Origin: Paenibacillus tarimensis
Lineage (GTDB): Bacteria; Bacillota; Bacilli; Paenibacillales; Paenibacillaceae
NCBI RefSeq assembly: GCF_021532315.1
Contig: NZ_JAKGAO010000004.1
Span: forward strand, 1-64,000
DNA: 64,000 nucleotides
Direction: 5' to 3'
Part shown: piece after piece, positions 32,965 through 42,257 of the stretch
Layout of the letters: every line of letters starts with the position of its first letter
Numbering within the stretch: the first letter of the stretch is position 1
Made by a program: the position numbers and the translations under genes
The notes under the pieces: model-generated
The model's database searches: none
The model's input: the letters and a program-made list of their open reading frames with translations, nothing else
What the model was told of the DNA's origin: nothing

Positions 32965-34707
32965 CTATGCTTTTACCTGAGACGGGAGCGATTTGATGCG
33001 CTGTTCATCCGGAGTGATGAACAGCGTTTTTTGATGATCATAGATGACGAATCCGGGCTTGGCACCGCTTGGCTTGCGTACATGCCTGATCAGCGTGTAG
33101 TCAACGGGAACAAGGCTGGAGCTCCGTGCCTGGCTGTAATGTGCGGCCAGCATGGCCGCCTCCTCCAATGTGGCATCACCGAAGTCCTGTCCGCGGATTA
33201 CGATGTGCGAGCCTGGAATATCCTTGGTATGCAGCCAGGTGTCGCCCGGTGATGCCAGTCGGTTGGTCAGATATTCGTTTTGGGTATTGTTCTTGCCGAC
33301 ATAGATCGCGATATTCTCGCTTGATGTATAGCACAGCAGTGCCGGCTTGGCTGTTTTTTTCTTCTTGGGTCCTTTGCGGCCGCGTGCACGCATATAGCCT
33401 TCGGCGACCAGCTCCTCGCGGATTTCCTCAATATCCTGCAGGGAGGCGCTGTCAAGCTGCTGCAGCAGCGTGTCTAAATAACGAATTTCCTCGTGAGCTG
33501 CCTCCATCTGTTCGGAGACGACGCTCCGGCTGTTCTTCGCTTTCGTGTAGCGTCTAAAATAACGTTGAGCATTCTCCGAGGGAGTAAGCTGGGGGTCCAG
33601 CTGGATCGTTACCGTCTCCTGCTCCTCGCTGTAATAGTTAACGACCTCTACGGAGGCGTCACCACGCTTAATCTGATGCATATAAGCGGTCACAAGCTCT
33701 CCAAGGATCCGGTGTTTGTCCGCATCCTTAGCCTCCTCAAGCGTCTCGCTCAGCTTCTCCAGCTTCTTCACATTCTTACTCTTCTCATTCTGGAGGAAGC
33801 GGTACAGATCAGCCGCACGCTGCTTAACCGTGTCGCGCTCAGCCTTGTCGCCGTAATAAGCTTCCAGGCAGCTGCTGATAGTAGGATAGAGCTTCGTTTC
33901 GCCATCCAGATGAGTCAGCCTGGTTACAGAAAACTGCTGCCTGCCGTCCGCATCCGTCACGATAACCGGTTCGTATTCATGCCGCGCAAGCTTCTCGAAC
34001 AGGGCTGCGAAGGCATCCCACAGGGCGCGGGGGTCGCCTAGGCTTCCGAGCGTGCCTGCGCGGTGGGTGATCTCTCTGGCAAGCAGCGGACTGATGCCGC
34101 TGAAGGCGGCAACGATACGCTTGTCCGCGGCGAGCTCGGCAGATACGGCTTCGAGTGCTGATTCGAACTGCTCATAGGAATGAATGCTGAACGGGTCTGT
34201 CTTATCCTGCGAAGGCGGCGCCGTGTAGGAACTGCCCGGCAGTACGATCCGGTAGCTGCTGATGGCCGGGGTGACGTGATGGATGCCGTCATGGATTTGG
34301 CCTGAAGCCGGGTCCACCAGAATAATGTTGCTGTGCCTGCCCATCAGCTCGACAATGACCGTCTTAAGCGAGTAATCCCCGAGCTCATCCCGCTGGCGGA
34401 TGCTGAAGTGGAGAACGCGTTCGTTCCCCGGCTGGCGGATTCCCTCGATTACGCCACCTTCACAATGCTTGCGCAGCAGCATGCAGAACATAGGTGCCTC
34501 CAGCGGATTCGACTGGGAAGCTGTGGTCCAGTGCAGCCTTGGGTAGGTGGGATTGGCAGAGATCAGCAGCTTGCCCTGTGCTTTGCCGCCCCTTGTTTGC
34601 AGAACGAGCGTGTGCTCGTCCGGTTGATGAATTTTATGAATGCGTGTCCCCGTTGCTTCCTGCAGTTCGGCTGCCAGTGCGCGGGTAACGATACCGTCGA
34701 GTGCCAT
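32965..34707 (-). CDS. rqcH: Ribosome quality control protein RqcH (NFACT family, YloA)
   Basis: A 580-residue NFACT protein that binds stalled 50S subunits and recruits tRNA-Ala to add C-terminal alanine tails. NFACT-N starts MALDGIVTRALAAEL; a long coiled coil (NVKKLEKLSETLEEAKDADKHR, and EQMEAAHEEIRYLDTLLQQL) follows; NFACT-R ends the protein with SPGDTWLHTKDIPGSHIVIR and ARSSSLVPVDYT. The D-R pair needed for tRNA handling in B. subtilis (D97/R98) appears here as Glu96-Arg97. The start ATG follows AAGGTGG. The gene is divergent from the Ca2+-ATPase gene, unlike the co-oriented yloA-yloB that I recall for B. subtilis. Confidence 0.94.
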   Translation of the reverse strand: MALDGIVTRALAAELQEATGTRIHKIHQPDEHTLVLQTRGGKAQGKLLISANPTYPRLHWTTASQSNPLEAPMFCMLLRKHCEGGVIEGIRQPGNERVLHFSIRQRDELGDYSLKTVIVELMGRHSNIILVDPASGQIHDGIHHVTPAISSYRIVLPGSSYTAPPSQDKTDPFSIHSYEQFESALEAVSAELAADKRIVAAFSGISPLLAREITHRAGTLGSLGDPRALWDAFAALFEKLARHEYEPVIVTDADGRQQFSVTRLTHLDGETKLYPTISSCLEAYYGDKAERDTVKQRAADLYRFLQNEKSKNVKKLEKLSETLEEAKDADKHRILGELVTAYMHQIKRGDASVEVVNYYSEEQETVTIQLDPQLTPSENAQRYFRRYTKAKNSRSVVSEQMEAAHEEIRYLDTLLQQLDSASLQDIEEIREELVAEGYMRARGRKGPKKKKTAKPALLCYTSSENIAIYVGKNNTQNEYLTNRLASPGDTWLHTKDIPGSHIVIRGQDFGDATLEEAAMLAAHYSQARSSSLVPVDYTLIRHVRKPSGAKPGFVIYDHQKTLFITPDEQRIKSLPSQVKA

Positions 34708-34781
34708 GTTTGTTTAACCACCTTTGTCAGATCATTCTTCTATCATGCCATACCCGGAGCAAAAACTTAAGTCCTGGCATG

Positions 34782-34810
34782 GGATATTTTCCGGGTTGTC
34801 CGAATACATT
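34782..34810 (+). promoter_or_regulatory. Candidate sigma-E (sporulation) promoter of the Ca2+-ATPase gene
   Basis: GGATATT (6 of 7 to the -35 consensus KMATATT), a 14-bp spacer and AATACATT (7 of 8 to the -10 consensus CATACAHT). B. subtilis yloB is reported to be expressed during sporulation, which fits. Confidence 0.55.
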
Positions 34811-34885
34811 TAGCCTGAAGAGGCTGTCCGTCCGGCAGTTCTAGAGCTTAAGCGGGCGGCAGGCTGGAAACAGGAGGGAGACAGG

Positions 34886-37669
34886 ATGGATCAAAAGCTA
34901 TGGCATCAGATGGAGACAGAAGCGCTGACTGAAGCGTTGTCGAGCAATCCGCAGACCGGTCTGACGGCGGACGAAGCGGCCCGAAGGCTGGAGGAGCAGG
35001 GTCGCAATGAGCTGTCCGAAGGCAAGAGAGTATCGCCCCTAACGCTGTTTCTTAATCAGTTCAAGGATTTTATGGTCCTGGTGCTGGTCGGTGCGACACT
35101 TGTGTCCGGACTGCTCGGGGAGTATCTGGACGCGGTCACGATTGTGGCCATTATTGTATTGAACGGCATACTTGGGTTCGTGCAGGAGTTTCGTGCGGAA
35201 AAGTCGCTGCGCTCACTAAAGGAGCTCTCAGCCCCGACGGCCCGCGTTATTCGCGGCGGTGAGATCATGGAGGTGGCGGCGGTTGAGCTGGTTCCGGGTG
35301 ATCTGATTTTTCTCGAGAGCGGAGACCGCATTCCTGCCGATATCCGGTTGCTTGAGGCGAGCAGTTTATACGTGGAGGAGTCTGCGCTGACCGGAGAGTC
35401 GGTGCCGGTGGGCAAGCATTCAGAGCCGATTACGGATGCTGAGCTGCCGCTTGGCGACATGAAGAATACGGGTTTCCTGGGCACGATGGTTACGCGCGGC
35501 ACCGGGGTAGGGATGGTAGTCCGTACGGGAATGAACACGGAAATGGGGAAAATCGCTCATCTGATTGAGCAGACGGAATCCATGGAAACTCCGCTGCAGC
35601 ACAGGCTGGAGCAGCTTGGGAAAATACTGATTGTTGTGGCCCTCGGCCTTACCGTTATGGTCGTAATCGCGGGCATTATGCATGGTCAGCCTGCCTATGG
35701 CATGTTCCTTGCTGGCGTCAGCCTGGCTGTTGCGGCCATACCGGAAGGGCTGCCGGCGATCGTCACGATCGCGCTTGCGCTGGGTGTTCAGCGGATGATC
35801 AAGCGCAAGGCGATTGTCCGCAAGCTTCCCTCGGTCGAAACGCTGGGCTGTGCTTCCGTCATCTGCTCGGATAAGACGGGTACGCTTACCCAGAACAAGA
35901 TGACGGTCAAGAAGCTGTGGACCGGCGGCAGAACCCTGGACGTTACAGGCGAAGGCTACGAGCCGGTTGGCGAGGTGCTGGAAGAAGGAGCACACGCAGA
36001 TCTGAAGAAGGATGCAGCGCTGCGGAGGATGCTGCAGATTGCGGCACTCTGCAACAATGCCAGGCTGGTTAAGGAAGGCGGAGAGCCGGAGAAGCGCAAG
36101 GGCAAAGGCAGCACAGGGGAGCAGGAAGAGGCCTGGAAGCTGAAGGGGGACCCGACCGAGGGGGCTCTCATTGTCCTGGCCGCCAAGCTCGGGGTTACGG
36201 TTCAGTCACTCGAAGGGTTATATAAGCGGGAGAAGGAGTTCCCGTTCGACTCGGAGCGGAAGCGGATGTCGGTGGTGGTCGGCCATCAGGGAGGCAAGCT
36301 GCTCTGCACCAAGGGCGCCCCTGACCTTCTGATGGAGAGATGCAGTTATATCCTGTGGGAAGGCAATGTCGTGCCGTTCACGGCAACCCTGAAGCAGAAG
36401 GTTGCGGCTGCCTCCGAAGCGATGGCGCAGTCTGCCTTGCGGGTACTTGGGTTTGCCTACCGTGATATCAGGCCGCAGGATGCCTGCGGGGAAGATAATG
36501 AAGCGGAGCGTCAGCTTATTTTTGTAGGCTTGACGGGAATGATTGACCCGCCGCGCAGGGAAGTGCGCGATGCCATTACAACATGCCGGCGGGCAGGCAT
36601 CAAGACGGTCATGATTACAGGCGACCACCAGCTGACGGCGGAAGCAATCGCCCAGCAGCTCGGCATTATGCAGCGCGGCGGCCGGTCGATGACGGGAAGA
36701 GATCTTGCTCAGCTGGATGATAAGCAGCTGGACGAAATTGTTGATGATGTGTATGTATATGCACGCGTGTCACCGGAACACAAGCTGCGCATTGTCAAAT
36801 CGCTTCAGCGCAAGGGCCACGTTGTCGCGATGACAGGTGACGGCGTTAATGACGCGCCGGCGATCAAGGCGGCGGATATCGGAATTGCCATGGGGATTAC
36901 CGGAACGGATGTATCGAAGGAAGCCTCGGCTCTGGTGCTGAGTGACGATAATTTTGCGACCATTGTGGCTGCCATAGAAGAAGGACGCGGCATCTATGAG
37001 AACATACGGAAGTTCATCCGCTACCTTCTGGCTTCCAACGTGGGCGAGATCATGACGATGTTCCTGGCCATGATGGCGGGTCTGCCGCTTCCGCTCGTGC
37101 CGATCCAGATCCTCTGGGTTAATCTGGTTACAGACGGCCTTCCTGCGATGGCGCTTGGGGTGGATCAGGCGGAGAACGATCTGATGCAGCAGAAGCCGCG
37201 CACAGCCAAGGAAAATATCTTCGCGCGCAGGCTTGGGTGGAAAATTATCAGCCGAGGCATCTTGATCGGCGTATGTACGCTGGCCGCCTTCTGGATTACG
37301 CTTGAGCCGGGCGGGGGCAATCTGATAGAAGCCCAGACTGTGGCATTTGCCACGTTGGTGCTCGCTCAGCTTATACATGTGTTTGACTGCCGCAGCTCGC
37401 GGTCAATTTTCCACCGGAATCTTTTCGAAAACCGTTATCTGGTGCTTGCTGTTCTATCGTCTCTCGTGCTTATGCTGGCCGTACTGTATGTTGAAGCGCT
37501 GCAGCCGATTTTCAAGACCGTGCCGCTCGGATTCCGTGAATGGTGCTTGGTGTTCGTGGCCGCAGGCATTCCTACTTTCCTCATGGGGATTGGCAGCGTA
37601 GCCAGCTCCTCCAGAAGAAGGCGCAAAGGCGGCCGCGTGACGTACGGATCAGCGAAGCGGGCGGCGTAA
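34886..37669 (+). CDS. yloB: Ca2+-transporting P-type ATPase (YloB, P2A type)
   Basis: A 927-residue cation pump of the SERCA-like type. Order: N-terminal cation ATPase domain ([22 protein letters not shown]), actuator TGES motif (ALTGESVPV), [13 protein letters not shown] in the M4 ion-binding helix, phosphorylation site [12 protein letters not shown], nucleotide domain, hinge [18 protein letters not shown], and C-terminal helices with [13 protein letters not shown]. About ten membrane helices. It exports Ca2+ at the expense of ATP and may supply calcium in sporulation. GGAGGGAG precedes the ATG. The basic C-terminal tail ([11 protein letters not shown]) is cytosolic. Confidence 0.95.
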   Translation: MDQKLWHQMETEALTEALSSNPQTGLTADEAARRLEEQGRNELSEGKRVSPLTLFLNQFKDFMVLVLVGATLVSGLLGEYLDAVTIVAIIVLNGILGFVQEFRAEKSLRSLKELSAPTARVIRGGEIMEVAAVELVPGDLIFLESGDRIPADIRLLEASSLYVEESALTGESVPVGKHSEPITDAELPLGDMKNTGFLGTMVTRGTGVGMVVRTGMNTEMGKIAHLIEQTESMETPLQHRLEQLGKILIVVALGLTVMVVIAGIMHGQPAYGMFLAGVSLAVAAIPEGLPAIVTIALALGVQRMIKRKAIVRKLPSVETLGCASVICSDKTGTLTQNKMTVKKLWTGGRTLDVTGEGYEPVGEVLEEGAHADLKKDAALRRMLQIAALCNNARLVKEGGEPEKRKGKGSTGEQEEAWKLKGDPTEGALIVLAAKLGVTVQSLEGLYKREKEFPFDSERKRMSVVVGHQGGKLLCTKGAPDLLMERCSYILWEGNVVPFTATLKQKVAAASEAMAQSALRVLGFAYRDIRPQDACGEDNEAERQLIFVGLTGMIDPPRREVRDAITTCRRAGIKTVMITGDHQLTAEAIAQQLGIMQRGGRSMTGRDLAQLDDKQLDEIVDDVYVYARVSPEHKLRIVKSLQRKGHVVAMTGDGVNDAPAIKAADIGIAMGITGTDVSKEASALVLSDDNFATIVAAIEEGRGIYENIRKFIRYLLASNVGEIMTMFLAMMAGLPLPLVPIQILWVNLVTDGLPAMALGVDQAENDLMQQKPRTAKENIFARRLGWKIISRGILIGVCTLAAFWITLEPGGGNLIEAQTVAFATLVLAQLIHVFDCRSSRSIFHRNLFENRYLVLAVLSSLVLMLAVLYVEALQPIFKTVPLGFREWCLVFVAAGIPTFLMGIGSVASSSRRRRKGGRVTYGSAKRAA

Positions 37670-37831
37670 GGGCAGTAGTGCATCGGGCTTGTCGGGCGTC
37701 TGCTGACTGCAAATAAGTGCAAATAATGATGTAAAAATTCAATAGCCAATCTCCCTGCATTGCGGTATGCTAATAAGAAATAAGACAGCTTGTTTCTCAA
37801 GTAACCGATGGATAAAGGGAGTGCCAGAATA

Positions 37832-38668
37832 ATGGAATTCACAAAAATGCATGGTCTCGGAAATGACTTTATCGTTGTGGCAGGCGAGCAGTCGCTGCCG
37901 GATAACGCTTCCGAGCTCGCAATAGAATTGTGCAACCGGTTTTTCGGAATCGGCGCGGACGGTCTGGTATATATTCTGCCATCCGAGCAGGCGGATTTCC
38001 GGATGCGGATCATCAACTCCGACGGCTCGGAGGCAGAGCAATGCGGTAACGCAATCCGCTGCGTAGCGAAGTATGTCTACGATAACGGCCTGATTGACCG
38101 CACCGAGATAACAATCGAAACACTCGGCGCCGGTGTGCAGAAGGTGCAGCTGACCGTTCAGGACGGCAAGGTGGAGAAGGTTCGTGTCGATATGGGCGAA
38201 CCGATCCTAAACGGCCTGCAGGTGCCGACAACTGTGGATGCCGCGCAGGTAGTGTCTCACCCGATCGAGGTAGACGGACGCGAGTTCCGCTTTACAGCTG
38301 TATCGATGGGCAACCCGCACTGCGTCATCTATGTTGATGATGCTGTCGGGTTCGATTTGCAGACGTGGGGACCGAAGCTGGAGACGCATCCGCTGTTCCC
38401 GCGCAAGACGAATGTAGAGTTTGTTACGGTAAAATCGCGCGATTACGCCGATATGCGCGTCTGGGAACGCGGCGCCGGACCTACGCTGGCATGTGGAACA
38501 GGTGCTTGCGCAACCCTGGTATCCTCCGTTCTAAACGGGCATACCGACCGTACGGCAACCGTATCGCTTAAAGGCGGGGACCTGTTGATCGAATGGAATG
38601 AGGACGATAACCACGTTTATATGACTGGTCCTGCCTCTGTTGTTTTCCGCGGCACATTAGCCCGCTAA
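37832..38668 (+). CDS. dapF: Diaminopimelate epimerase
   Basis: A 278-residue PLP-independent racemase converting LL- to meso-diaminopimelate for lysine and cell-wall synthesis. The two catalytic cysteines are in SEAEQCGNAIRC and LACGTGACATLV; the N-terminus MEFTKMHGLGNDFIVV is canonical. I start at ATG 37832, after AAAGGGAG; the upstream in-frame ATG at 37808 precedes that site. Its own terminator follows, so it is separate from yitJ. Confidence 0.96.
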   Translation: MEFTKMHGLGNDFIVVAGEQSLPDNASELAIELCNRFFGIGADGLVYILPSEQADFRMRIINSDGSEAEQCGNAIRCVAKYVYDNGLIDRTEITIETLGAGVQKVQLTVQDGKVEKVRVDMGEPILNGLQVPTTVDAAQVVSHPIEVDGREFRFTAVSMGNPHCVIYVDDAVGFDLQTWGPKLETHPLFPRKTNVEFVTVKSRDYADMRVWERGAGPTLACGTGACATLVSSVLNGHTDRTATVSLKGGDLLIEWNEDDNHVYMTGPASVVFRGTLAR

Positions 38669-38691
38669 TTAAATAGCACGATAAACAGTTT

Positions 38692-38730
38692 CGGAAAAGC
38701 GGCTGCCTCGGCAACTGCTTTTCCGTTTTG
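38692..38730 (+). terminator. Terminator after dapF
   Basis: CGGAAAAGC / GCTTTTCCG stem around an inner partly paired loop, followed by TTTTG. Confidence 0.8.
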
Positions 38731-38781
38731 TTCAATATATATCTATGTGCAGCTGCACAGCTGTAAGGGGAGGGGACGGCC

Positions 38782-40668
38782 GTGAGGAAGGATTTGAGAC
38801 AGGCGCTGAAGACATCACTGCTGACAGGCGACGGCGCAATGGGAACGTATTTGTATCAGCTCGGATTTCCGGTAGGGGTATCCTACGAGGAATTTAACTT
38901 AATTAAACCGGATGTGATTGAAAGCGTACACCGCAGATATTACGAAGCCGGAGCCCGTGTGATTGAGACGAATACATTCTCGGCCAATGCGGAGAATTTA
39001 TCCAGGTACGGGTTGGAGCACGAAATTGAGCGTATGAACCGCGAAGGCGTGCGGATTGCCAGACAGGCGGTCGGTTCTGATGCTTATGTAGTGGGAGCGG
39101 TTGGCCCGGTTGGGGCGGGCAAGCGGAAAAGTATCGGAGCTGGGCAGATGAAGCAGGCATTCGAGCAGCAGATCGGCATCTTGCTTGATTCCGGCGTGGA
39201 CGGGCTTATATTGGAAACGTTTTATGATCTGGAGGAGCTCTTGACAGCCCTGCGTATCGTCCGTGCCGGCTCCGGGACACCGGTGATCTGCCAGCTGGCG
39301 GTTGAGGATTCGGGCCGCACAAGAGAAGGCACCTCGCTGCGGGAAGCTTTCCGCCGGCTCCAGGAGGAAGGCGCAGATGCGGTTGGCTTCAACTGTGTAA
39401 GCGGGCCGAACGGGATCATGCGAGCTATTGATATGGCAGATCTGCCGGCTGGTCTGCCGCTTACGGTGTTCCCTAATGCGGGCATACCGGATTATGTGGA
39501 CGGCACTTATATGTATACGGCTGCACCAGATTATTTTGCCGAGTCTGCCCGGCATTTTGCTGACCGCGGAGCCCGGTTAATCGGCGGCTGCTGCGGTACC
39601 ACTCCGGAGCATGTGGCGGCTATTGCGCAGGCTCTCGCAGATTACACGCCGGACTCGTCAAGGACTGCCCCGGCGGTGCCGCCGCGTGAGATGCTGTCTG
39701 TCCAGGCTCCCGCTGCGGAACGCAGAGTGCCGCAGCCGGCTGAAGCTGCGGGCGGAACCGAGGCGCCAGCCCCTTCAATCGTTGATTTGGTGCGTGAACG
39801 CCACACAGTCATTGTAGAGCTCGATCCTCCTCGCGATCTGGACATCCGCAAGTTTATGGACGGCGCCGCAGCTCTGGCAGATGCCAAGGCAGATGCCGTT
39901 ACGATGGCCGACAACTCGCTTGCGGTCACCCGGATGAGCAATATCGCGCTTGCAGCGCTTGTACAGGAACGGGCAGGCATCCGGCCGCTCGTACATATTG
40001 CCTGCCGGGACCGCAACCTGATCGGTACGCAATCTCACATGATGGGCCTGGATGCGCTGGGGATCGACCATGTGCTGGCGGTCACGGGAGATCCGGCGCG
40101 TTTCGGTGATCTGCCCGGGTCCAGCTCTGTTTATGACCTGACGTCCTTCGAGATGATCCGGATGATCAAACAGCTTAATGAGGGAACGGCTTTCTCTGGC
40201 AAACCGCTTAAGCAGAAGGCGAACTTTGTAGTCGGCGCTGCTTTTAATCCGAATGTGAAGTATCTCGATAAGGCTGTACAGCGACTGGAGAAAAAGATTG
40301 AGTCCGGCGCGGACTATATCATGACCCAGCCGGTATATGATAAAGCGTTGATCGCGAAGGTTGCGGAGGCGACAAGCCACCTGTCGGTACCGCTGTTCAT
40401 CGGCATCATGCCGCTGGCGAGCGGCCGCAATGCGGAATACTTGCATAATGAAGTGCCTGGTATACAGCTCTCGGATGAAGTGCGCGAACGGATGGCCGGG
40501 CTGGAAGGCGAAGCGGGCAGGGCCGAGGGCGTGAAAATCGCAGAGGAGCTGTTGGACGAGGCCATCAATCATTTCAACGGCATTTATCTGATCACACCAT
40601 TCATGTTCTACGACATGACGGTTCAGTTGACGCGTTATGTATGGGAGAAGACGGCCGCAAGAGTATAA
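38782..40668 (+). CDS. yitJ: Bifunctional homocysteine S-methyltransferase / methylenetetrahydrofolate reductase (YitJ-like)
   Basis: A 628-residue fusion. Residues 1 to about 300 are a homocysteine methyltransferase barrel (LTGDGAMGTYLYQLG, GFNCVSGPNG, and GGCCGTTPEH with the zinc cysteines). A Pro/Ala-rich linker leads to a MetF-type reductase from about residue 335 (VIVELDPPRDLD, DRNLIGTQSHMMGL, LAVTGDP, YIMTQPVYD). B. subtilis YitJ is its likely counterpart, supplying methyl groups for methionine. Start is GTG 38782 after GGGGAGGGG. The leader is only about 50 nt after the dapF terminator and holds no SAM riboswitch, in contrast to B. subtilis yitJ. Confidence 0.94.
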   Translation: MRKDLRQALKTSLLTGDGAMGTYLYQLGFPVGVSYEEFNLIKPDVIESVHRRYYEAGARVIETNTFSANAENLSRYGLEHEIERMNREGVRIARQAVGSDAYVVGAVGPVGAGKRKSIGAGQMKQAFEQQIGILLDSGVDGLILETFYDLEELLTALRIVRAGSGTPVICQLAVEDSGRTREGTSLREAFRRLQEEGADAVGFNCVSGPNGIMRAIDMADLPAGLPLTVFPNAGIPDYVDGTYMYTAAPDYFAESARHFADRGARLIGGCCGTTPEHVAAIAQALADYTPDSSRTAPAVPPREMLSVQAPAAERRVPQPAEAAGGTEAPAPSIVDLVRERHTVIVELDPPRDLDIRKFMDGAAALADAKADAVTMADNSLAVTRMSNIALAALVQERAGIRPLVHIACRDRNLIGTQSHMMGLDALGIDHVLAVTGDPARFGDLPGSSSVYDLTSFEMIRMIKQLNEGTAFSGKPLKQKANFVVGAAFNPNVKYLDKAVQRLEKKIESGADYIMTQPVYDKALIAKVAEATSHLSVPLFIGIMPLASGRNAEYLHNEVPGIQLSDEVRERMAGLEGEAGRAEGVKIAEELLDEAINHFNGIYLITPFMFYDMTVQLTRYVWEKTAARV

Positions 40669-40681
40669 GCAATAGGGGGTT

Positions 40682-40769
40682 ATCGCCAAAACCTCCGGTT
40701 AGGATGGCGGAAATTCCGGTTCACCGCGCAAACGGCGATTGGCAGAAAACCCCTGCGAATCCGCCGTTT
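40682..40769. other. Structured intergenic element with alternative inverted repeats
   Basis: Within the 367-bp gap between yitJ and remA, AAACGGCG (40730-40737) pairs with CGCCGTTT (40762-40769) around an inner GCAG/CTGC stem, giving a 40-nt hairpin. ATCGCC at 40682-40687 can instead pair with GGCGAT at 40734-40739, and CGGAAATTCCG at 40708-40718 is palindromic, so the segment could switch between folds. It is followed by a T-rich stretch. It could be a regulatory leader, a weak terminator for yitJ, or a repeated palindromic unit. The rest of the gap (40770-41035) shows GGCGGTT direct repeats near 40870-40895 and an ATGAT/ATCAT dyad near 40978, nothing I can name. Confidence 0.4.
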
Positions 40770-41035
40770 ACTTGCAATTTCGCTTTTTCTCTTGTTCCCA
40801 CGCCCGAAATGAATTAGAATATGGGGTAATGGATGCACTTGCCATCGTTGAGGTCTTTTGGCCCGGGACAGGCGGTTCCGAATACGGCGGTTTCCCGTAA
40901 CCATCAGACGCACGAACGTATGCTCCGGGATATTTTGGTCTAAACTAGAAGAATCCGGCAGCATGCAGAACGGCAGAATGATACTTGGAATCATACTATT
41001 TGTGATGCGCGAGGAAGACCGGAGGGGAACCAGTC

Positions 41036-41296
41036 ATGGCTATCAAACTTATTAATATCGGTTTCGGCAATATTGTGTCGGCTAACCGGATCATTTCGAT
41101 CGTCAGTCCGGAATCCGCACCGATCAAACGGATCATCCAGGAAGCGCGGGACCGGCACATGCTGATCGACGCGACGTATGGCAGACGAACGCGAGCTGTC
41201 ATTATTACGGACAGCGACCATGTCATATTGTCTGCGGTTCAACCGGAGACCGTGGCACACCGGTTGTCCACGAAAGATGACGACAACGACGAATAA
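41036..41296 (+). CDS. remA: Extracellular matrix regulator RemA
   Basis: An 86-residue DNA-binding protein almost identical in pattern to B. subtilis RemA/YlzA ([46 protein letters not shown]). RemA forms rings that bind DNA and activate biofilm-matrix and osmoprotection genes. GACCGGAGGGGA precedes the ATG. gmk follows 15 bp later. The yicC/yloC gene usually upstream in Bacillales is not here. Confidence 0.96.
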   Translation: MAIKLINIGFGNIVSANRIISIVSPESAPIKRIIQEARDRHMLIDATYGRRTRAVIITDSDHVILSAVQPETVAHRLSTKDDDNDE

Positions 41297-41311
41297 TTGA
41301 TGGAGCGTAAC

Positions 41312-41929
41312 ATGAGAAAAGGATTGCTAATCGTTTTGTCGGGACCATCCGGCGTTGGTAAAGGCACCGTATGCTCGGTGCTGAGACAGAAGATGCCTGA
41401 GCTCGTTTATTCGGTGTCGGCCACCACGCGGAGACCCCGTCAAGGCGAAACCGAAGGGTTGAATTATTTTTTCAAGAGCAAGGATCAATTCGAGGAAATG
41501 ATTGCCCGTGATGCGCTGCTTGAATATGCGCAGTACGTGGACAATTACTATGGTACGCCCCGTGACTTTGTGGAGAAGACAATTTCCGAGGGGAAGGATA
41601 TTATTCTGGAAATTGAAGTGCAGGGCGCGCTTAAGGTGAAGGAAAAGTTCCCTGAGGGCGTGTTTATCTTTTTGCTGCCTCCTTCACTGGATGAGCTGAA
41701 GCAGCGTATAACGGGCAGAGGAACCGAAACCCAGGCTGTTATCGACCATCGTCTGACAGTGGCGCGTGAAGAGATGAGCTTGCTGCGTTATTATGACTAC
41801 GCGGTTATTAATGACGAGATCGATGCCGCCTGTCACCGGATCCAAAGTATTGTCACGGCAGAGCACTGCCGGAGAGAACGGTTCCTGGCTGACTATGCGG
41901 AACTGCAGGCTGTTATCGAGAAAGCGTAA
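41312..41929 (+). CDS. gmk: Guanylate kinase
   Basis: A 205-residue nucleotide kinase converting GMP to GDP with ATP. Walker [11 protein letters not shown], substrate motif [20 protein letters not shown] and [11 protein letters not shown] are visible. I choose ATG 41312 with GATGGAG six bases upstream; in-frame TTG 41297 and ATG 41300 lie before that site. Part of the remA-gmk-rpoZ cluster. Confidence 0.96.
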   Translation: MRKGLLIVLSGPSGVGKGTVCSVLRQKMPELVYSVSATTRRPRQGETEGLNYFFKSKDQFEEMIARDALLEYAQYVDNYYGTPRDFVEKTISEGKDIILEIEVQGALKVKEKFPEGVFIFLLPPSLDELKQRITGRGTETQAVIDHRLTVAREEMSLLRYYDYAVINDEIDAACHRIQSIVTAEHCRRERFLADYAELQAVIEKA

Positions 41930-41944
41930 GCGAGGTGAATTTGA

Positions 41945-42163
41945 ATGTTATACCCATCTATTGATGAAATGATGAAGAAGGTCGACAGCAAATATTCGCT
42001 TGTAGTCGCGGCGTCACGGCGTGCAAGAATGCTGAGAGACGGTGTGAAGACAGACATGAAGACACCGAAATCGCATAAATATGTCGGTGTGGCTTTAGAA
42101 GAAATACATCATGATCTGCTGAAGGTCGAAGCTGGCGTAGATGCCAAGGACGGCAAATCATAA
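41945..42163 (+). CDS. rpoZ: RNA polymerase omega subunit
   Basis: A 72-residue omega subunit: MLYPSIDEMMKKVDSKYSLVVAASRRARMLRDG followed by SHKYVGVALEEI. It stabilises the beta' subunit of RNA polymerase. GCGAGGTGA precedes the ATG and a terminator follows, so it ends the remA-gmk-rpoZ unit. Confidence 0.95.
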   Translation: MLYPSIDEMMKKVDSKYSLVVAASRRARMLRDGVKTDMKTPKSHKYVGVALEEIHHDLLKVEAGVDAKDGKS

Positions 42164-42175
42164 GGTTAAACAGTG

Positions 42176-42207
42176 ACAACCCTCACCTGACGGGTTGTTC
42201 TTTTTTT
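42176..42207 (+). terminator. Terminator after rpoZ
   Basis: A 7-bp stem ACAACCC / GGGTTGT followed by TCTTTTTTTG. Confidence 0.88.
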
Positions 42208-42257
42208 GAGGGAAAAGAGGCTGCTGCGCTGCGGCTTGGATGCGAGGGGGGATTCAG

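Noticed and set aside
39775-40689. A 304-codon minus-strand open frame inside yitJ
   Set aside because: Antisense shadow of the reductase half of yitJ.
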